Shown: piece by piece, positions 32,125-41,161 of the stretch | How positions within the stretch are numbered: position 1 is the first letter of the stretch | How the letters are laid out: every line of letters starts with the position of its first letter | Origin: Ideonella sp. | Lineage (GTDB): Bacteria > Pseudomonadota > Gammaproteobacteria > Burkholderiales > Burkholderiaceae_C | Length of the DNA stretch: 64,000 bases | NCBI GenBank assembly: GCA_016721465.1 | Contig: JADKIA010000003.1 | Location: 372,001 to 436,000 of the forward strand | Direction: 5' to 3' | Notes under the pieces: model-generated | The model's input: only the letters and a program-made list of their open reading frames with translations | Databases searched by the model: none | What the model was told of the DNA's origin: nothing | Program-made: the position numbers and the translations under genes

Positions 32125-34368
32125 TCAGCGCACGCTGAACCGCGCCGCCAGCAGATCGCGGGGGCGCGAGCTGGTGCCCACCAGCAGCTCGAACTCGCCG
32201 GGCTCGACCACGCGCTGGCCGCGGGCGTTGACCAGCGTGCAATCGCTCACTGGCAGGTCGACGGGGACCACCACGCGTTGTCCCGGTTCCACCCAGACCT
32301 GGCGATAGGCCTTGAGCTCGAGGCAGGCCCAGGTGACGCTGGTGACCAGATCGCGCACATAGACCTGCACGGTCTCCAGCGCTGGTCTGCTGCCCGTGTT
32401 GGCCAGGGTGATCCGGGCGCGCAGCGTGTCGCCCAGCCCGCATTCCGGCTGCGCGATGGACAGATCCGAACAGACGATCGTGGTGTAGGACAGGCCCTCG
32501 CCGAAGGCGAACTGCGGCTCCTGGCTGAGGTCGGCATAGCGGTGGCCATGTTGGCCGTTGATCTGGTTGTAGTAGATCGGCAACTGGCCGGCATGTCTTG
32601 CAAAGCTGATGGGCAGTCGACCGCTGGGCTCGATGTGGCCCCACAGCAGCTCGGCCAGCGCCAGTCCACCGCGCATGCCAGGGTTGAAGGCGCAGACGAT
32701 CGCGGCGGCTTGCAGGGCCGAAGGGGGCAGCACCAGCGGCTTGGACGACAGCAGCACCACGACCATCGGCTTGCCGGTGGCGGCCAGCGCATCCAGCAGC
32801 GCGATCTGGGCGCCGAACAATTCCAGGGTGGCCGTCGACCGGCTTTCGCCGACCAGGGCGATGCTGTCGCCCACCACGGCCACCACCACGTCCGAAGCCT
32901 GGGCGGCCGCCACCGCCTGGGCCAGCAGCGGCGCGTCGGCCGACGCCGGCCGCGCCACCCAGGGGCGAGGTTGGCCATCGGGGAAGGTGGTGCCGTCCGG
33001 GTCGGGCGCCATCACCGCAATGTCGGCGCCGCGGGCATGCACGATCGACGAGCCTGCCGGCGCCAGGGCACGCAGGCCATCGAGCACGGTGCAGGTCAGC
33101 GCGCGTGGATGGCCATCGGGCATCCAGTCGATCTGGCCCGACGCGCCGGCCCAGTCGCCCAGCTGCGCGTGGGGGTCGTCGGCGTTGGGGCCCACCACCG
33201 CGATGCGCAGCGGCCGGGTGGCCGGCAGCGGCAGCAGGCCATCGTTGCGCAGCAGCACCAGCGATCGGCGGGCCACCTCGTGGTTGAGCGCGGTGTGCGC
33301 CGGCGCGCCGATCACGGCGGCCTGACGCGCTGGATCGGGCAGCCGCGGGTTCTCGAACAGGCCGAGCTCGAACTTCAGTCGCAGCACCCGAGCCACGGCC
33401 TGGTCGAGGTCGGCCTCGGTGAGCAGGCCGCGCCGGATGGCTTCCTGTGCGCCATCGAAGAAACCCGGTGTGGTCATCACCAGGTCGTTGCCCGCCTTGA
33501 CCGCCACGGCGGCCGCGCAGGCGTGGTCGGGCTGGGTCTTCTGTTCCCAGACCATGCGGCCCACGTTGTCCCAGTCGGTGACCAGCGTGCCGGTGAAGCC
33601 CCACTCGCCCTTGAGCACGTCCTTCAGCAACCACTCGTTGGCGGTGATGGGCACGCCGTCGATCGATTGGTAGCCCAGCATGAAGCTGCGGCAGCCGGCG
33701 CGCGCGGCGCGCTCGAAAGGCGGCAGGAACCAGGCGCGCAACTTGCGCGGGCTGAGATCGGCTTCGCTCGCGTCACGTCCGCCCTGCGTCTCGGAGTAGC
33801 CGGCGAAATGCTTCGCACAGGCCAGGATGGCCGTTGGGTCGGCGAGACCGTCGCCCTGGTAGCCCTGGATCATCGCCACGCCCAGGTCGCCGATCAGCTG
33901 GGGGTCTTCGCCGAAGGTCTCGCCCACCCGTCCCCAGCGCAGGTCGCGCGCGATGCACAGCACCGGCGAAAAGGTCCAGTGCAGCCCGGTGGCTGCCACC
34001 TCGGTGGCCACGACTCGGCCCACACGCTGCATCAACGCCGGATCCCAGCTGCAGGCCATGCCCAACTGCGTCGGGAAGATCGTGGCGCCCGGCCAGAATG
34101 AGTGGCCGTGGATGCAGTCGTCGGCGGTGAGCAGCGGGATGCGCAGCCGCGTCTGCTGCACGCAGCGCGCGGCCACCAGCATGTCGGCCGGCGAGGTGTG
34201 CAGGATCGAGCCCACGTGGTAGTGCTCGATCAGCCCGGCCACGTCCTGTCGGGCATCGAGTTGCAGCATCTGGCCCACCTTCTCGGCCAGCGTCATGCGC
34301 GCGATCAGGTCGGCGATGCGCTCACCGATGGGCAGGGTGGGTTCTTGGTAGGGCAGGCCGATGGTCAT
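32125..34368 (-). CDS. Glycoside hydrolase family 3 beta-glucosidase-like enzyme
   Basis: The 747-residue protein has the GH3 N-terminal barrel: AEKVGQMLQLD, then WGRVGETFGEDP, CAKHFAGY and LVTDWDN with the nucleophile D265. The second alpha/beta domain (about residues 360-590) has VARRSLVLLRNDGLLPL and the third fibronectin-III-like domain follows (to the end). No signal peptide is present, so it acts in the cytoplasm or needs another export route. It probably cuts beta-linked disaccharides. A LacI-type operator lies 17 bp before the start, so it is likely induced by a sugar. Confidence 0.9.
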   Translation of the reverse strand: MTIGLPYQEPTLPIGERIADLIARMTLAEKVGQMLQLDARQDVAGLIEHYHVGSILHTSPADMLVAARCVQQTRLRIPLLTADDCIHGHSFWPGATIFPTQLGMACSWDPALMQRVGRVVATEVAATGLHWTFSPVLCIARDLRWGRVGETFGEDPQLIGDLGVAMIQGYQGDGLADPTAILACAKHFAGYSETQGGRDASEADLSPRKLRAWFLPPFERAARAGCRSFMLGYQSIDGVPITANEWLLKDVLKGEWGFTGTLVTDWDNVGRMVWEQKTQPDHACAAAVAVKAGNDLVMTTPGFFDGAQEAIRRGLLTEADLDQAVARVLRLKFELGLFENPRLPDPARQAAVIGAPAHTALNHEVARRSLVLLRNDGLLPLPATRPLRIAVVGPNADDPHAQLGDWAGASGQIDWMPDGHPRALTCTVLDGLRALAPAGSSIVHARGADIAVMAPDPDGTTFPDGQPRPWVARPASADAPLLAQAVAAAQASDVVVAVVGDSIALVGESRSTATLELFGAQIALLDALAATGKPMVVVLLSSKPLVLPPSALQAAAIVCAFNPGMRGGLALAELLWGHIEPSGRLPISFARHAGQLPIYYNQINGQHGHRYADLSQEPQFAFGEGLSYTTIVCSDLSIAQPECGLGDTLRARITLANTGSRPALETVQVYVRDLVTSVTWACLELKAYRQVWVEPGQRVVVPVDLPVSDCTLVNARGQRVVEPGEFELLVGTSSRPRDLLAARFSVR

Positions 34369-34384
34369 GGTTGAAAGTCTATTG

Positions 34385-34398
34385 TGAAACCGCTTTCA
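34385..34398. promoter_or_regulatory. LacI-family operator
   Basis: The 14-bp site TGAAACCGCTTTCA is a near-perfect palindrome with a central CG and TGAAA/TTTCA arms, the standard shape bound by LacI/GalR repressors. It lies 17 bp upstream of the GH3 gene start, in an AT-richer patch, where a bound repressor would block transcription. No LacI-type gene is in the window. Confidence 0.65.
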
Positions 34399-34652
34399 GT
34401 TCGCGTCGGACGCGCATGCCAGCCGGGATTTTGCACGGCACCGCCCGTGGCCGGCTGGTTGTTCGCTCGCACCGGAAGCCGTTCACGGCGATTGAGTTCG
34501 CAGCGGGACCGTTCGCGGCGACCGGGCATTGGGTTCAGCCAGTCATTTCCCGGAGCCCGCTTGACCCGCACTTGAGGGTACGCAATGCGCGCGAGCGGCC
34601 TCGACCTAGAGTCGAGACAACTTGGCGACGCTTGCCGAGTGGAGCCTGCGCG

Positions 34653-35795
34653 ATGTGGAGAGTCCTTGTCCTTGGCGTCCTGTCTTTCGTCGGCACGGCG
34701 GTCGGCGCGGCCGACACGGCTGGGTTGGCCCCGTCCGGCACCGCTCGCGTGTTGGGCGGCGATGTCTTCATCGCCAGCGGATCGGTGAGCGTGAACCAGC
34801 CGGTGGGCGGCGATCTGATCGTCTCCGGCGGCAACGTCGACGTGGACACCTCCGTGGCGGGCGATGTGCTGGCGTTCGGTGGCAAGGTGCACCTGGGATC
34901 CGGCCTGGGTGGATCGGTCTACGCTGCCGGCGGGCAAGTGACCATCGACGCGAAGGTCGAACGCAATGTCCGCGTCGTTGGCGGCCAGGTCGATCTGGGA
35001 CCGAAGTCCGAGGTCGGCGGCAATCTCTCGCTGGCCGGCGGTCAGCTGCGCCTGGGAGGCACCGTGCGCGGCGAGGTGAGAAGCGCCGGTGGGCGCCTGC
35101 TGATCGACGGCCCGGTCGGTGGCGACGTGCTTGCATTCAACGGCAAGCTCGAACTGGGGCCGCGCGCGCGCATCGCCGGCAAGCTGCGCTACAGCAGCAA
35201 CGAGGAACTGCAGCGCGATCCGGCGGCCATGGTGGCGGGCGGCATCGAGAAGCTTGCACCACTGGCCCCGAAGGCTGGGGGCCGCGCCGATGACGTCGGC
35301 GACCACCGGGGCGGACCAGGTGCCGCGAGCGCGGTCTGGACCTTGGGCCTGATGGTCTTGGCGGCGGCCATGCTGGCGGCGCTGCCCACTTTCTCGGCCA
35401 CGCTGGCCGGAACCTTGCGCCAGCGCTTGGGCCTGAGTTGCCTGCTGGGATTCGTCTGGCTGATCTGCCTGCCGGTGGCTGCGGTGCTGCTGGTCATCAC
35501 GCTGATCGGCATTCCACTGGCGCTGTTTGCGCTGGCCTTGTACGCAGCCCTGATGCCGATCGCCTGGGCCACCACCGGCGTCGGGCTTGGCGACTGGATG
35601 CTGTCACGCTGGCTGCCCGACCGAGCAGGCCAGCTGCCCGCGCGCATCGTTGCCGCGGCCCTGGCACTGCTTGCCCTGACGCTGCTCGGCTGGGTACCGT
35701 TGCTCGGTGCGGCCTTGGGCTTCCTGGCATTGATCGCTGGCCTGGGTGCCTGGTTGCTTCAGGTCTGGCGACTGCCGCCGGCCGCGCAGGCCTGA
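34653..35795 (+). CDS. Bactofilin-like polymer-forming domain with C-terminal membrane helices
   Basis: The 380-residue protein has a signal sequence (to residue 22), then a long run of short Gly/Val repeats (residues 30-185) such as GGDVFIASGSVSVNQPVGGDLIVSGGN, the right-handed beta-helix of bactofilin-type polymer-forming proteins. The remaining 150 residues have about five to six hydrophobic segments (LGLMVLAAAMLAALP onward). Known proteins with this layout are predicted to anchor filament-forming domains in the membrane; their role is not known. GGAG is seen just upstream of ATG 34653. Confidence 0.8.
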   Translation: MWRVLVLGVLSFVGTAVGAADTAGLAPSGTARVLGGDVFIASGSVSVNQPVGGDLIVSGGNVDVDTSVAGDVLAFGGKVHLGSGLGGSVYAAGGQVTIDAKVERNVRVVGGQVDLGPKSEVGGNLSLAGGQLRLGGTVRGEVRSAGGRLLIDGPVGGDVLAFNGKLELGPRARIAGKLRYSSNEELQRDPAAMVAGGIEKLAPLAPKAGGRADDVGDHRGGPGAASAVWTLGLMVLAAAMLAALPTFSATLAGTLRQRLGLSCLLGFVWLICLPVAAVLLVITLIGIPLALFALALYAALMPIAWATTGVGLGDWMLSRWLPDRAGQLPARIVAAALALLALTLLGWVPLLGAALGFLALIAGLGAWLLQVWRLPPAAQA

Positions 35796-35824
35796 CGGTT
35801 CCTAAACGTGAATGAAAGCGGCAC

Positions 35825-36493
35825 ATGAACACACTGACCAAACTCGCGCTGGGCCTGATGGGACAGGTCAAACCACGGCCTGCCATGGGCGACTCCACCG
35901 CCTGCACCAAGCTGCCACCACCGGCGCGTGGCGGTGGCATGCCGCTGATGGAGGCCTTGCGACACCGCCAGTCGCAACGGGAGTTTGCAGCCACGCCCCT
36001 GAGCGAGCAGCAGCTGTCCGATCTGCTCTGGGCGGCCGGGGGTGTCAACCGGCCGGAGCTTGGCGGCAGGACGGCCCCCAGCGCGATGAATGCGCAGGAG
36101 GTTCGCCTCTATGTTGCGCTGGCCCGGGGCCTGTTTCTCTACGATCCCCAGGCGCATGAATTGCAGCGTGTCGTCGCGAGCGACGTGCGCGGCGTCACGG
36201 GCTACCAGGACTTCGTTGACAACGCTGCACTGGACCTGATCTATGTGGCCGATCACACCCGCATGAAACTGGTGCCGGCCTCGCAACGCGAGGCCTATGC
36301 CTATGCCGCTGCCGGCGCGATGGCGCAGAACGTCTACCTGTTCTGCGCCTCTTCAAACCTGGCCACCGTCGTGCGCGCCTGGTTCGATCGCCATGCGCTC
36401 TCGGACGCGATCGGACTGGGCAGCGACGAGCAATTGCTGCTGGCCCAAACCGTCGGCGCGACCAAGGGCGGCGACCCACCGCAGGCCAGCTGA
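35825..36493 (+). CDS. Nitroreductase-family (SagB-like) flavoprotein
   Basis: The 222-residue protein has ALRHRQSQREFAATPLS (the FMN phosphate Arg pattern), LSDLLWAAGGVNRP, and RTAPSAMNAQEV, all typical of the nitroreductase fold. The end ATVVRAWF...IGLGSDEQLLLAQTVG matches the FMN-binding C-terminus. It should use FMN and NAD(P)H to reduce a small molecule. It starts 30 bp after the bactofilin-like gene and reads the same way. Confidence 0.88.
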   Translation: MNTLTKLALGLMGQVKPRPAMGDSTACTKLPPPARGGGMPLMEALRHRQSQREFAATPLSEQQLSDLLWAAGGVNRPELGGRTAPSAMNAQEVRLYVALARGLFLYDPQAHELQRVVASDVRGVTGYQDFVDNAALDLIYVADHTRMKLVPASQREAYAYAAAGAMAQNVYLFCASSNLATVVRAWFDRHALSDAIGLGSDEQLLLAQTVGATKGGDPPQAS

Positions 36494-36510
36494 AGCGCGG
36501 CACCAGGGCG

Positions 36511-36584
36511 GAGTCGCGAAACGACTCGGGCTCATCGGGCGGATTCGGGCAGCCCATCGGAGCGACACCCGGCGCGGGCGCCGG
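36511..36584. terminator. Two hairpins between convergent genes
   Basis: GAGTCG (36511-36516) pairs with CGACTC (36522-36527) around a 5-base loop, and CCGGCGC (36569-36575) with GCGCCGG (36578-36584) around 2 bases. The region lies between the ends of the nitroreductase (plus) and the MaoC-like gene (minus), so it could stop both. No T-tract is seen. Confidence 0.4.
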
Positions 36585-36594
36585 CGGCCATGAA

Positions 36595-37575
36595 TCATGC
36601 CAACGGGCTGCCGGCCGGGCCTTGGCCCAGCGCCGCCAGCTCCGCGTCGTAGCGTGCATACGAGGCTTTGAGCGTCGCGCTGTTGAGTGTCATCTCGCCA
36701 ACCAGCTGGCCACTCAGGCCATCGAGGATGCGGGTTCGCACCCACACGGACTCGGTGCGTGCACTTTCGCTGAGCGCGATGATCTCGCGCTCCAGCAGGT
36801 AGGGCTGGTCGACGAACAGCGGGCCCTTGATCAGGCGGATCTCCTGCCCGGCGAACAGCCCCACCGCGGGGCCGTGGCCGCGGAAGCCGGCCTGGTCCAT
36901 GGTGCTGCCCAGCAACACACTGATCATCTCCATCGGGATGATGGCGCGGCCCCAGGGCGAGTGCGGACCACCTTCGGGTGTGTACCAGGCGCAGGGCTCG
37001 GTGATCACGCCCAGCTTGTCGGCCAGCGTGAAGGGGTAGTGCGGGCCCATGTGGGTGTCGAAGCCCATGCGCACCGGCTCGGGGTTGCCGGCGCCTTGCA
37101 GGCCCACACGCAGATCTCGGTTGATCACGAGTCGCGTGGGTGGCCGCAGCTTGGCGATGCGCTGCCCGATCTCGGTGGCTTCACCACCGGGCCCGGCCGC
37201 CGCACCGACCGAGGCCGTGCCCGTGAGCACCGGCGTGCCGTCGCGCTTCTCGGCCCACAGGCGCGTGGCACGCTCGCCCGCCGGCGGCGGGCGCACGAAG
37301 GCGCGCACTTCCTCGCCCTCGACCACCATGTTCTGGTAGTGCGCGCTGATGCAGCCGGTCTCGAACCAGGCCTGGCCAAACAGATGGTGCAGCAGCGGGT
37401 CGAACTGGCTGAAATGCGTCGGCCCTTCGATCGGGCCGGCGCGCAAACCCAGGTCCGCCGCCATGGCGTCGTCGTGGATGGATTTATGGCCATCGTAGAC
37501 CTGCTCGGCGAGCATCTGGCGCGGCTGGCGCAACGCGCCACAAAGGGCGGGCATGTCGGCAAAGGGATGGATCAT
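36595..37575 (-). CDS. MaoC-like/hotdog-fold protein of unknown function
   Basis: The 326-residue protein reads MIHPFADMPALCGALRQPRQMLAEQVYDGHKSIHDD, then GPIEGPTHFSQFDPLLHHLFGQAWFETG. The GPxxGPTHFSQFxPL pattern resembles the double-hotdog dehydratase group. The second half, AIIPMEMISVLLGSTMDQAGFRGHG, is longer than in a classic MaoC. It likely hydrates an enoyl-CoA or binds an acyl-CoA. The start at ATG 37575 has a GAAAGG site; the acyl-CoA ligase gene ends 56 bp upstream, so they may form one operon. Confidence 0.6.
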   Translation of the reverse strand: MIHPFADMPALCGALRQPRQMLAEQVYDGHKSIHDDAMAADLGLRAGPIEGPTHFSQFDPLLHHLFGQAWFETGCISAHYQNMVVEGEEVRAFVRPPPAGERATRLWAEKRDGTPVLTGTASVGAAAGPGGEATEIGQRIAKLRPPTRLVINRDLRVGLQGAGNPEPVRMGFDTHMGPHYPFTLADKLGVITEPCAWYTPEGGPHSPWGRAIIPMEMISVLLGSTMDQAGFRGHGPAVGLFAGQEIRLIKGPLFVDQPYLLEREIIALSESARTESVWVRTRILDGLSGQLVGEMTLNSATLKASYARYDAELAALGQGPAGSPLA

Positions 37576-37631
37576 CGGGCGCCTTTCAGGCGGCAGCGGC
37601 TGGGTTCGCGTGGATTCGGATCGCGGACGCC

Positions 37632-39209
37632 TCAGCCCTGCCAGGCATCGCGCAACTCGCGCTTCAGGATCTTGCCGATGGCGCTGCGCGGCAGTTCGCC
37701 CACCACCTTCAGCGCGGACAGGCGTTGCGTCTTGCCCACCTGGGCATTGACCCACTGGCGCACGGCCTCGCCATCGGCCACCGCATGCGCGCGCAACACC
37801 ACGCAGGCCACCGGCGTCTCGCCCCACTCGCTGGAGGGCACGCCAATCACGGCCGCGTCGGCCACGTCGGGGTGCTGGCGCAGCACGGCCTCCAGGTCGC
37901 TGGGGTAGATGTTGAAACCACCGCTGATGATCATGTCCTTGCGACGATCGAACAGCGTCATGAAGCCATCGGCGTCGAAGCGGCCCACGTCACCGGTGCG
38001 GATGAAGCGCAGGCCTTCGGGGCTGGTCCACTCGGCTTCCGCGGTCTTGGCGGGCTGCTTGTGGTAGCCGCTCATCATGCCGCCGGAGCGGCCCACCACC
38101 TCGCCGGCCTCGCCGCGCGGCACCTCGCGGCCCTGCTCGTCGATCAGGCGAATGTCGTGCCCTTCGGCCGGCTGGCCCACCGTGTGCAATTTGGTGGGGT
38201 GCAGGTGCGCGTGCAGGATGCAGGTGCCGCCGCCCTCGGTCATGCCGTAGTACTCGATCAGCGCGCCGGGCCAGCGGGCCAGGATGTCGGCCTTGAGCGC
38301 GGCATGGAAGGGTGCGCTGGTGCACAGCTTGACGCGGAAGCTGGAGAGGTCGTAACGATCAAAGTCAGCATGGTGCATCAACCGCTGGTACTGCACCGGC
38401 ACCAGCATGGTGTGGGTGGCGCGGTGTGCCTGGGCCAGCTCGAGATAGCCCTTGGCATCGAACTTGGGGCAAAGGACCACGCAGCCGCCCACGGCCAAGG
38501 TGGGGATCACCGCCACCAGGGTGGTGTTGGAGTACAGCGGCGTGGCAATCAAGGTCACGCAGTCCGGCCCGTAGCCGGTGAGTGCTGCGCGCTGGATGTG
38601 CACCCAGCGCATGGCGTGCGGCTGCACGATGCCCTTGGGTGTGCCGGTGGTGCCTGACGAGTAGATCAGGTTGAAGGGCCAGGCCGGGTCGATGGTCACC
38701 GGCCGTGGCCTTGCGCCGACGGGCGCCAGCCAAGGTTCGATGCCCTCGTCCAGGCGCAGCACGCGCGGCAGTTTGGCCTTGTCGACGCCACCGTCGTGCA
38801 GGGTCTGCAGCGTCGCGGCGTCGGCGAAGAACAGCTGGGCATCGGCGTCGGCCAGCATGTCGGCCAGTTGCCCGGCCGTGCTGCTGGGCGCCAGTGGGGC
38901 CACCGCCAAGCCGGCGCGCAGGGCGCCGAAGAACACGGCCACGTAGTCGATGCTGCTGGTCGCGCAGATGGCGATGGCCTGCGTCGGCTGGAAACCATCG
39001 CGTTGCAGGGCGGCGGCCACGCGATCCATGCGGGCGTCGAGTGCCGCGTAGGTCATTGCCTGGTCGCCGCAGCGCAAGGCCACCGCCTCGGGCGCGCGGG
39101 CGGCCTGCTCGGCCACCAGCGAGGGCAGGTCGCGGAACGGCGGCGGAACATACGGTGCCGTTGCGGTCGGGGCTGCCGATGTGCCGTTCGCGACAGGGGA
39201 TGTGCTCAT
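37632..39209 (-). CDS. AMP-forming acyl-CoA synthetase
   Basis: The 525-residue enzyme has the ATP-binding motif YSSGTTGTPKG, the A5 motif EYYGMTEGG, the hinge region TGDVGRFDADG, and DMIISGGFNIYPSDLE with a C-terminal Lys in RSAIGKILKREL. It would activate a carboxylic acid to its CoA thioester in the cytoplasm. The MaoC-like gene follows on the same strand, so substrate activation may be coupled to it. The divergent cyclase gene starts 89 bp away. Confidence 0.92.
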   Translation of the reverse strand: MSTSPVANGTSAAPTATAPYVPPPFRDLPSLVAEQAARAPEAVALRCGDQAMTYAALDARMDRVAAALQRDGFQPTQAIAICATSSIDYVAVFFGALRAGLAVAPLAPSSTAGQLADMLADADAQLFFADAATLQTLHDGGVDKAKLPRVLRLDEGIEPWLAPVGARPRPVTIDPAWPFNLIYSSGTTGTPKGIVQPHAMRWVHIQRAALTGYGPDCVTLIATPLYSNTTLVAVIPTLAVGGCVVLCPKFDAKGYLELAQAHRATHTMLVPVQYQRLMHHADFDRYDLSSFRVKLCTSAPFHAALKADILARWPGALIEYYGMTEGGGTCILHAHLHPTKLHTVGQPAEGHDIRLIDEQGREVPRGEAGEVVGRSGGMMSGYHKQPAKTAEAEWTSPEGLRFIRTGDVGRFDADGFMTLFDRRKDMIISGGFNIYPSDLEAVLRQHPDVADAAVIGVPSSEWGETPVACVVLRAHAVADGEAVRQWVNAQVGKTQRLSALKVVGELPRSAIGKILKRELRDAWQG

Positions 39210-39297
39210 GGGGGGCTTAAAGTGGGGCGGTGGATCAAATCATTCTAGGCAGTGCTGCCACCACGCAGCCTTCAGCCGCCTGGCGCAGGAGACACCG

Positions 39298-40350
39298 ATG
39301 AGCAGCCCCCGCTGGAAGCAGCGCCCTGAAGGATCGAACTGGGGCGAGTTCGGCGCCGACGATCAACTCGGCCGCCTGAACCTGATCACCCCTGCGCGCC
39401 GCCAGGCTGCGATCGCCGAAGCGCGCGAGGGCCTGGCCTTCGGCCTGAGCCTGCCGCTGGACGTGCCGGGCCAGCCCGTGCTCAACCCGCGCCGCAAGCC
39501 GCCCAACCTGAAGCCCACCGACCTGGAAGGCGTGCCCTTCATGAACCAGCCGCTGCGCTTCGCCAACCCGCGCAACACCGACGTGATCTGCGACGACCAG
39601 GTGCTGATCACGCTGCAATACAGCACGCAGTGGGACAGCTTCGCGCACGTGGGCTCCTGGTTCGACGCGGACGGCGATGGCGAGCCCGAGAAGGTCTACT
39701 ACAACGGCTACCGTGCGCACGAACACATCCTCGGCCCGGGCGACCTGCGGCTGGCCGACTGCGGCTGTGGCGAGGGCAACTCCTACGCGCTGGCGCTGTC
39801 GATCGCCAACTTCGCGGCCACGCCCATCCAGGGGCGCGGTGTGCTGGTCGATCTGCATGCGCACTTCGGCGATGCCCGCACGCTGGTCGACTTCGACCTG
39901 CTCATGCAGGTGCTGCAGGCCGACCGCGTGCGGGTGGAGCCCGGCGACCTGCTGCTGCTGCACACCGGTTTTGCGCGCGTGCTGTGGGGCATGGGCAAGC
40001 ATTGCGATGCCGAGGCCTTGCACCACACCGGCGCGGTGCTCGATGGGCGAGACCCACGCCTATTGCAATGGGTGAGCGGCAGTGGCATCGCCGCACTGTG
40101 TGCCGACAACTATGCCGTTGAGGCCTATCCCGCACGCGACACGGACGATCCATTGGCGCACCGCGCCGCGCTGCCGCTGCACGAGCACTGCCTGTTCAAG
40201 CTGGGCGTGCCGCTGGGCGAGCTGTGGTGGCTGAGCGACCTGGCCGCCTGGCTGCGCCGGGAGGGCCGCAGCCGCTTCCTGCTCACCGCGCCACCACTGC
40301 GCCTGCCCGGCGCCGTGGGCTCGCCGGTGACGCCGGTGGCGACGGTCTGA
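39298..40350 (+). CDS. Cyclase-family hydrolase (kynurenine-formamidase-like)
   Basis: The 350-residue protein belongs to the cyclase/kynurenine formamidase group. The metal site is read as the TQWDSFAHVG segment (residues about 110-119), with further His in VDLHAHFGD. Family members hydrolyse cyclic or formyl amides and lactone-like bonds. The next genes (SDR and APH-type kinase) read in the same direction, so the three form an operon-like group. The actual substrate is not evident. Start at ATG 39298 keeps the conserved WKQRPEGSNWGEFG beginning. Confidence 0.85.
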   Translation: MSSPRWKQRPEGSNWGEFGADDQLGRLNLITPARRQAAIAEAREGLAFGLSLPLDVPGQPVLNPRRKPPNLKPTDLEGVPFMNQPLRFANPRNTDVICDDQVLITLQYSTQWDSFAHVGSWFDADGDGEPEKVYYNGYRAHEHILGPGDLRLADCGCGEGNSYALALSIANFAATPIQGRGVLVDLHAHFGDARTLVDFDLLMQVLQADRVRVEPGDLLLLHTGFARVLWGMGKHCDAEALHHTGAVLDGRDPRLLQWVSGSGIAALCADNYAVEAYPARDTDDPLAHRAALPLHEHCLFKLGVPLGELWWLSDLAAWLRREGRSRFLLTAPPLRLPGAVGSPVTPVATV

Positions 40351-40378
40351 AGCGCAATCAATCGACAACGGAGGCCAC

Positions 40379-41161
40379 ATGGAACTCAATGGCAAGGTGG
40401 TGGTGGTGACGGGCGGTGCCTCGGGCATCGGGCAGGCCATGTGCCGACGCTTTGCGCAGGAAGGCGCGCGTGCCGTGGTGGTGGCCGACTTGCAGGACGA
40501 GGCCGCGCAACAGCTGGCCCGGGAGATCGGCGGCCTGGCGGTGCGCACCAACGTGGCCGTGCAGGCCGAGGTGCAGGCGCTGGTGGAGCGTGCCACGCAA
40601 AGCTATGGCCAGATCGACCTGTTCTGCAGCAACGCCGGCATCATCTCGCGCACCGATTCCGACGCCCCGCCGGCGGATTGGCAGCGCCATTGGGACGTGA
40701 ACCTGATGGCCCATGTGCATGCCGCCAATGCCGTGCTGCCGCAGATGCTGGCGCGGGGCGAGGGCTATCTGCTGCAGACGGCCTCGGCCGCCGGCCTGCT
40801 GAGCCAGGTGAACGCCGCGCCCTACACCGTGACCAAGCACGCGGCGGCGGCCTTTGCCGAGTGGCTGTCCATCGCCCATGGCGACGCGGGCATCCGCGTC
40901 AGCTGCCTGTGCCCGCAGGGTGTGCTCACCCCCATGCTGCTGGGTGCGGCCAAGGGCGGCCGCCGCAGCTTTCTGCAGGAGGGCGCCGTGACGCCCGAGG
41001 CGCTGGCCGAGGTGGTGGTGCAGGGGCTGCGCGCCGAGCGCTTCCTGATCCTGCCGCACGAAGAGGTGCTCGACTTCTGGCAGCGCAAGACGGCGGACAT
41101 CGACCGCTGGCTCAAGGGCATGCGCCGCCTGCGCGCCAAGGTGATGGGGGCCGACGCGTGA
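40379..41161 (+). CDS. Short-chain dehydrogenase/reductase
   Basis: The 260-residue protein has the NAD(P) motif TGGASGIGQAM, NAG at residues about 88-90 and the catalytic YTVTK with an upstream Ser (TASAAG). It should oxidise or reduce an alcohol or ketone on a small or CoA-bound molecule. It follows the cyclase gene by 28 bp. Its stop overlaps the kinase gene start as GTGA at 41158-41161. Confidence 0.92.
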   Translation: MELNGKVVVVTGGASGIGQAMCRRFAQEGARAVVVADLQDEAAQQLAREIGGLAVRTNVAVQAEVQALVERATQSYGQIDLFCSNAGIISRTDSDAPPADWQRHWDVNLMAHVHAANAVLPQMLARGEGYLLQTASAAGLLSQVNAAPYTVTKHAAAAFAEWLSIAHGDAGIRVSCLCPQGVLTPMLLGAAKGGRRSFLQEGAVTPEALAEVVVQGLRAERFLILPHEEVLDFWQRKTADIDRWLKGMRRLRAKVMGADA

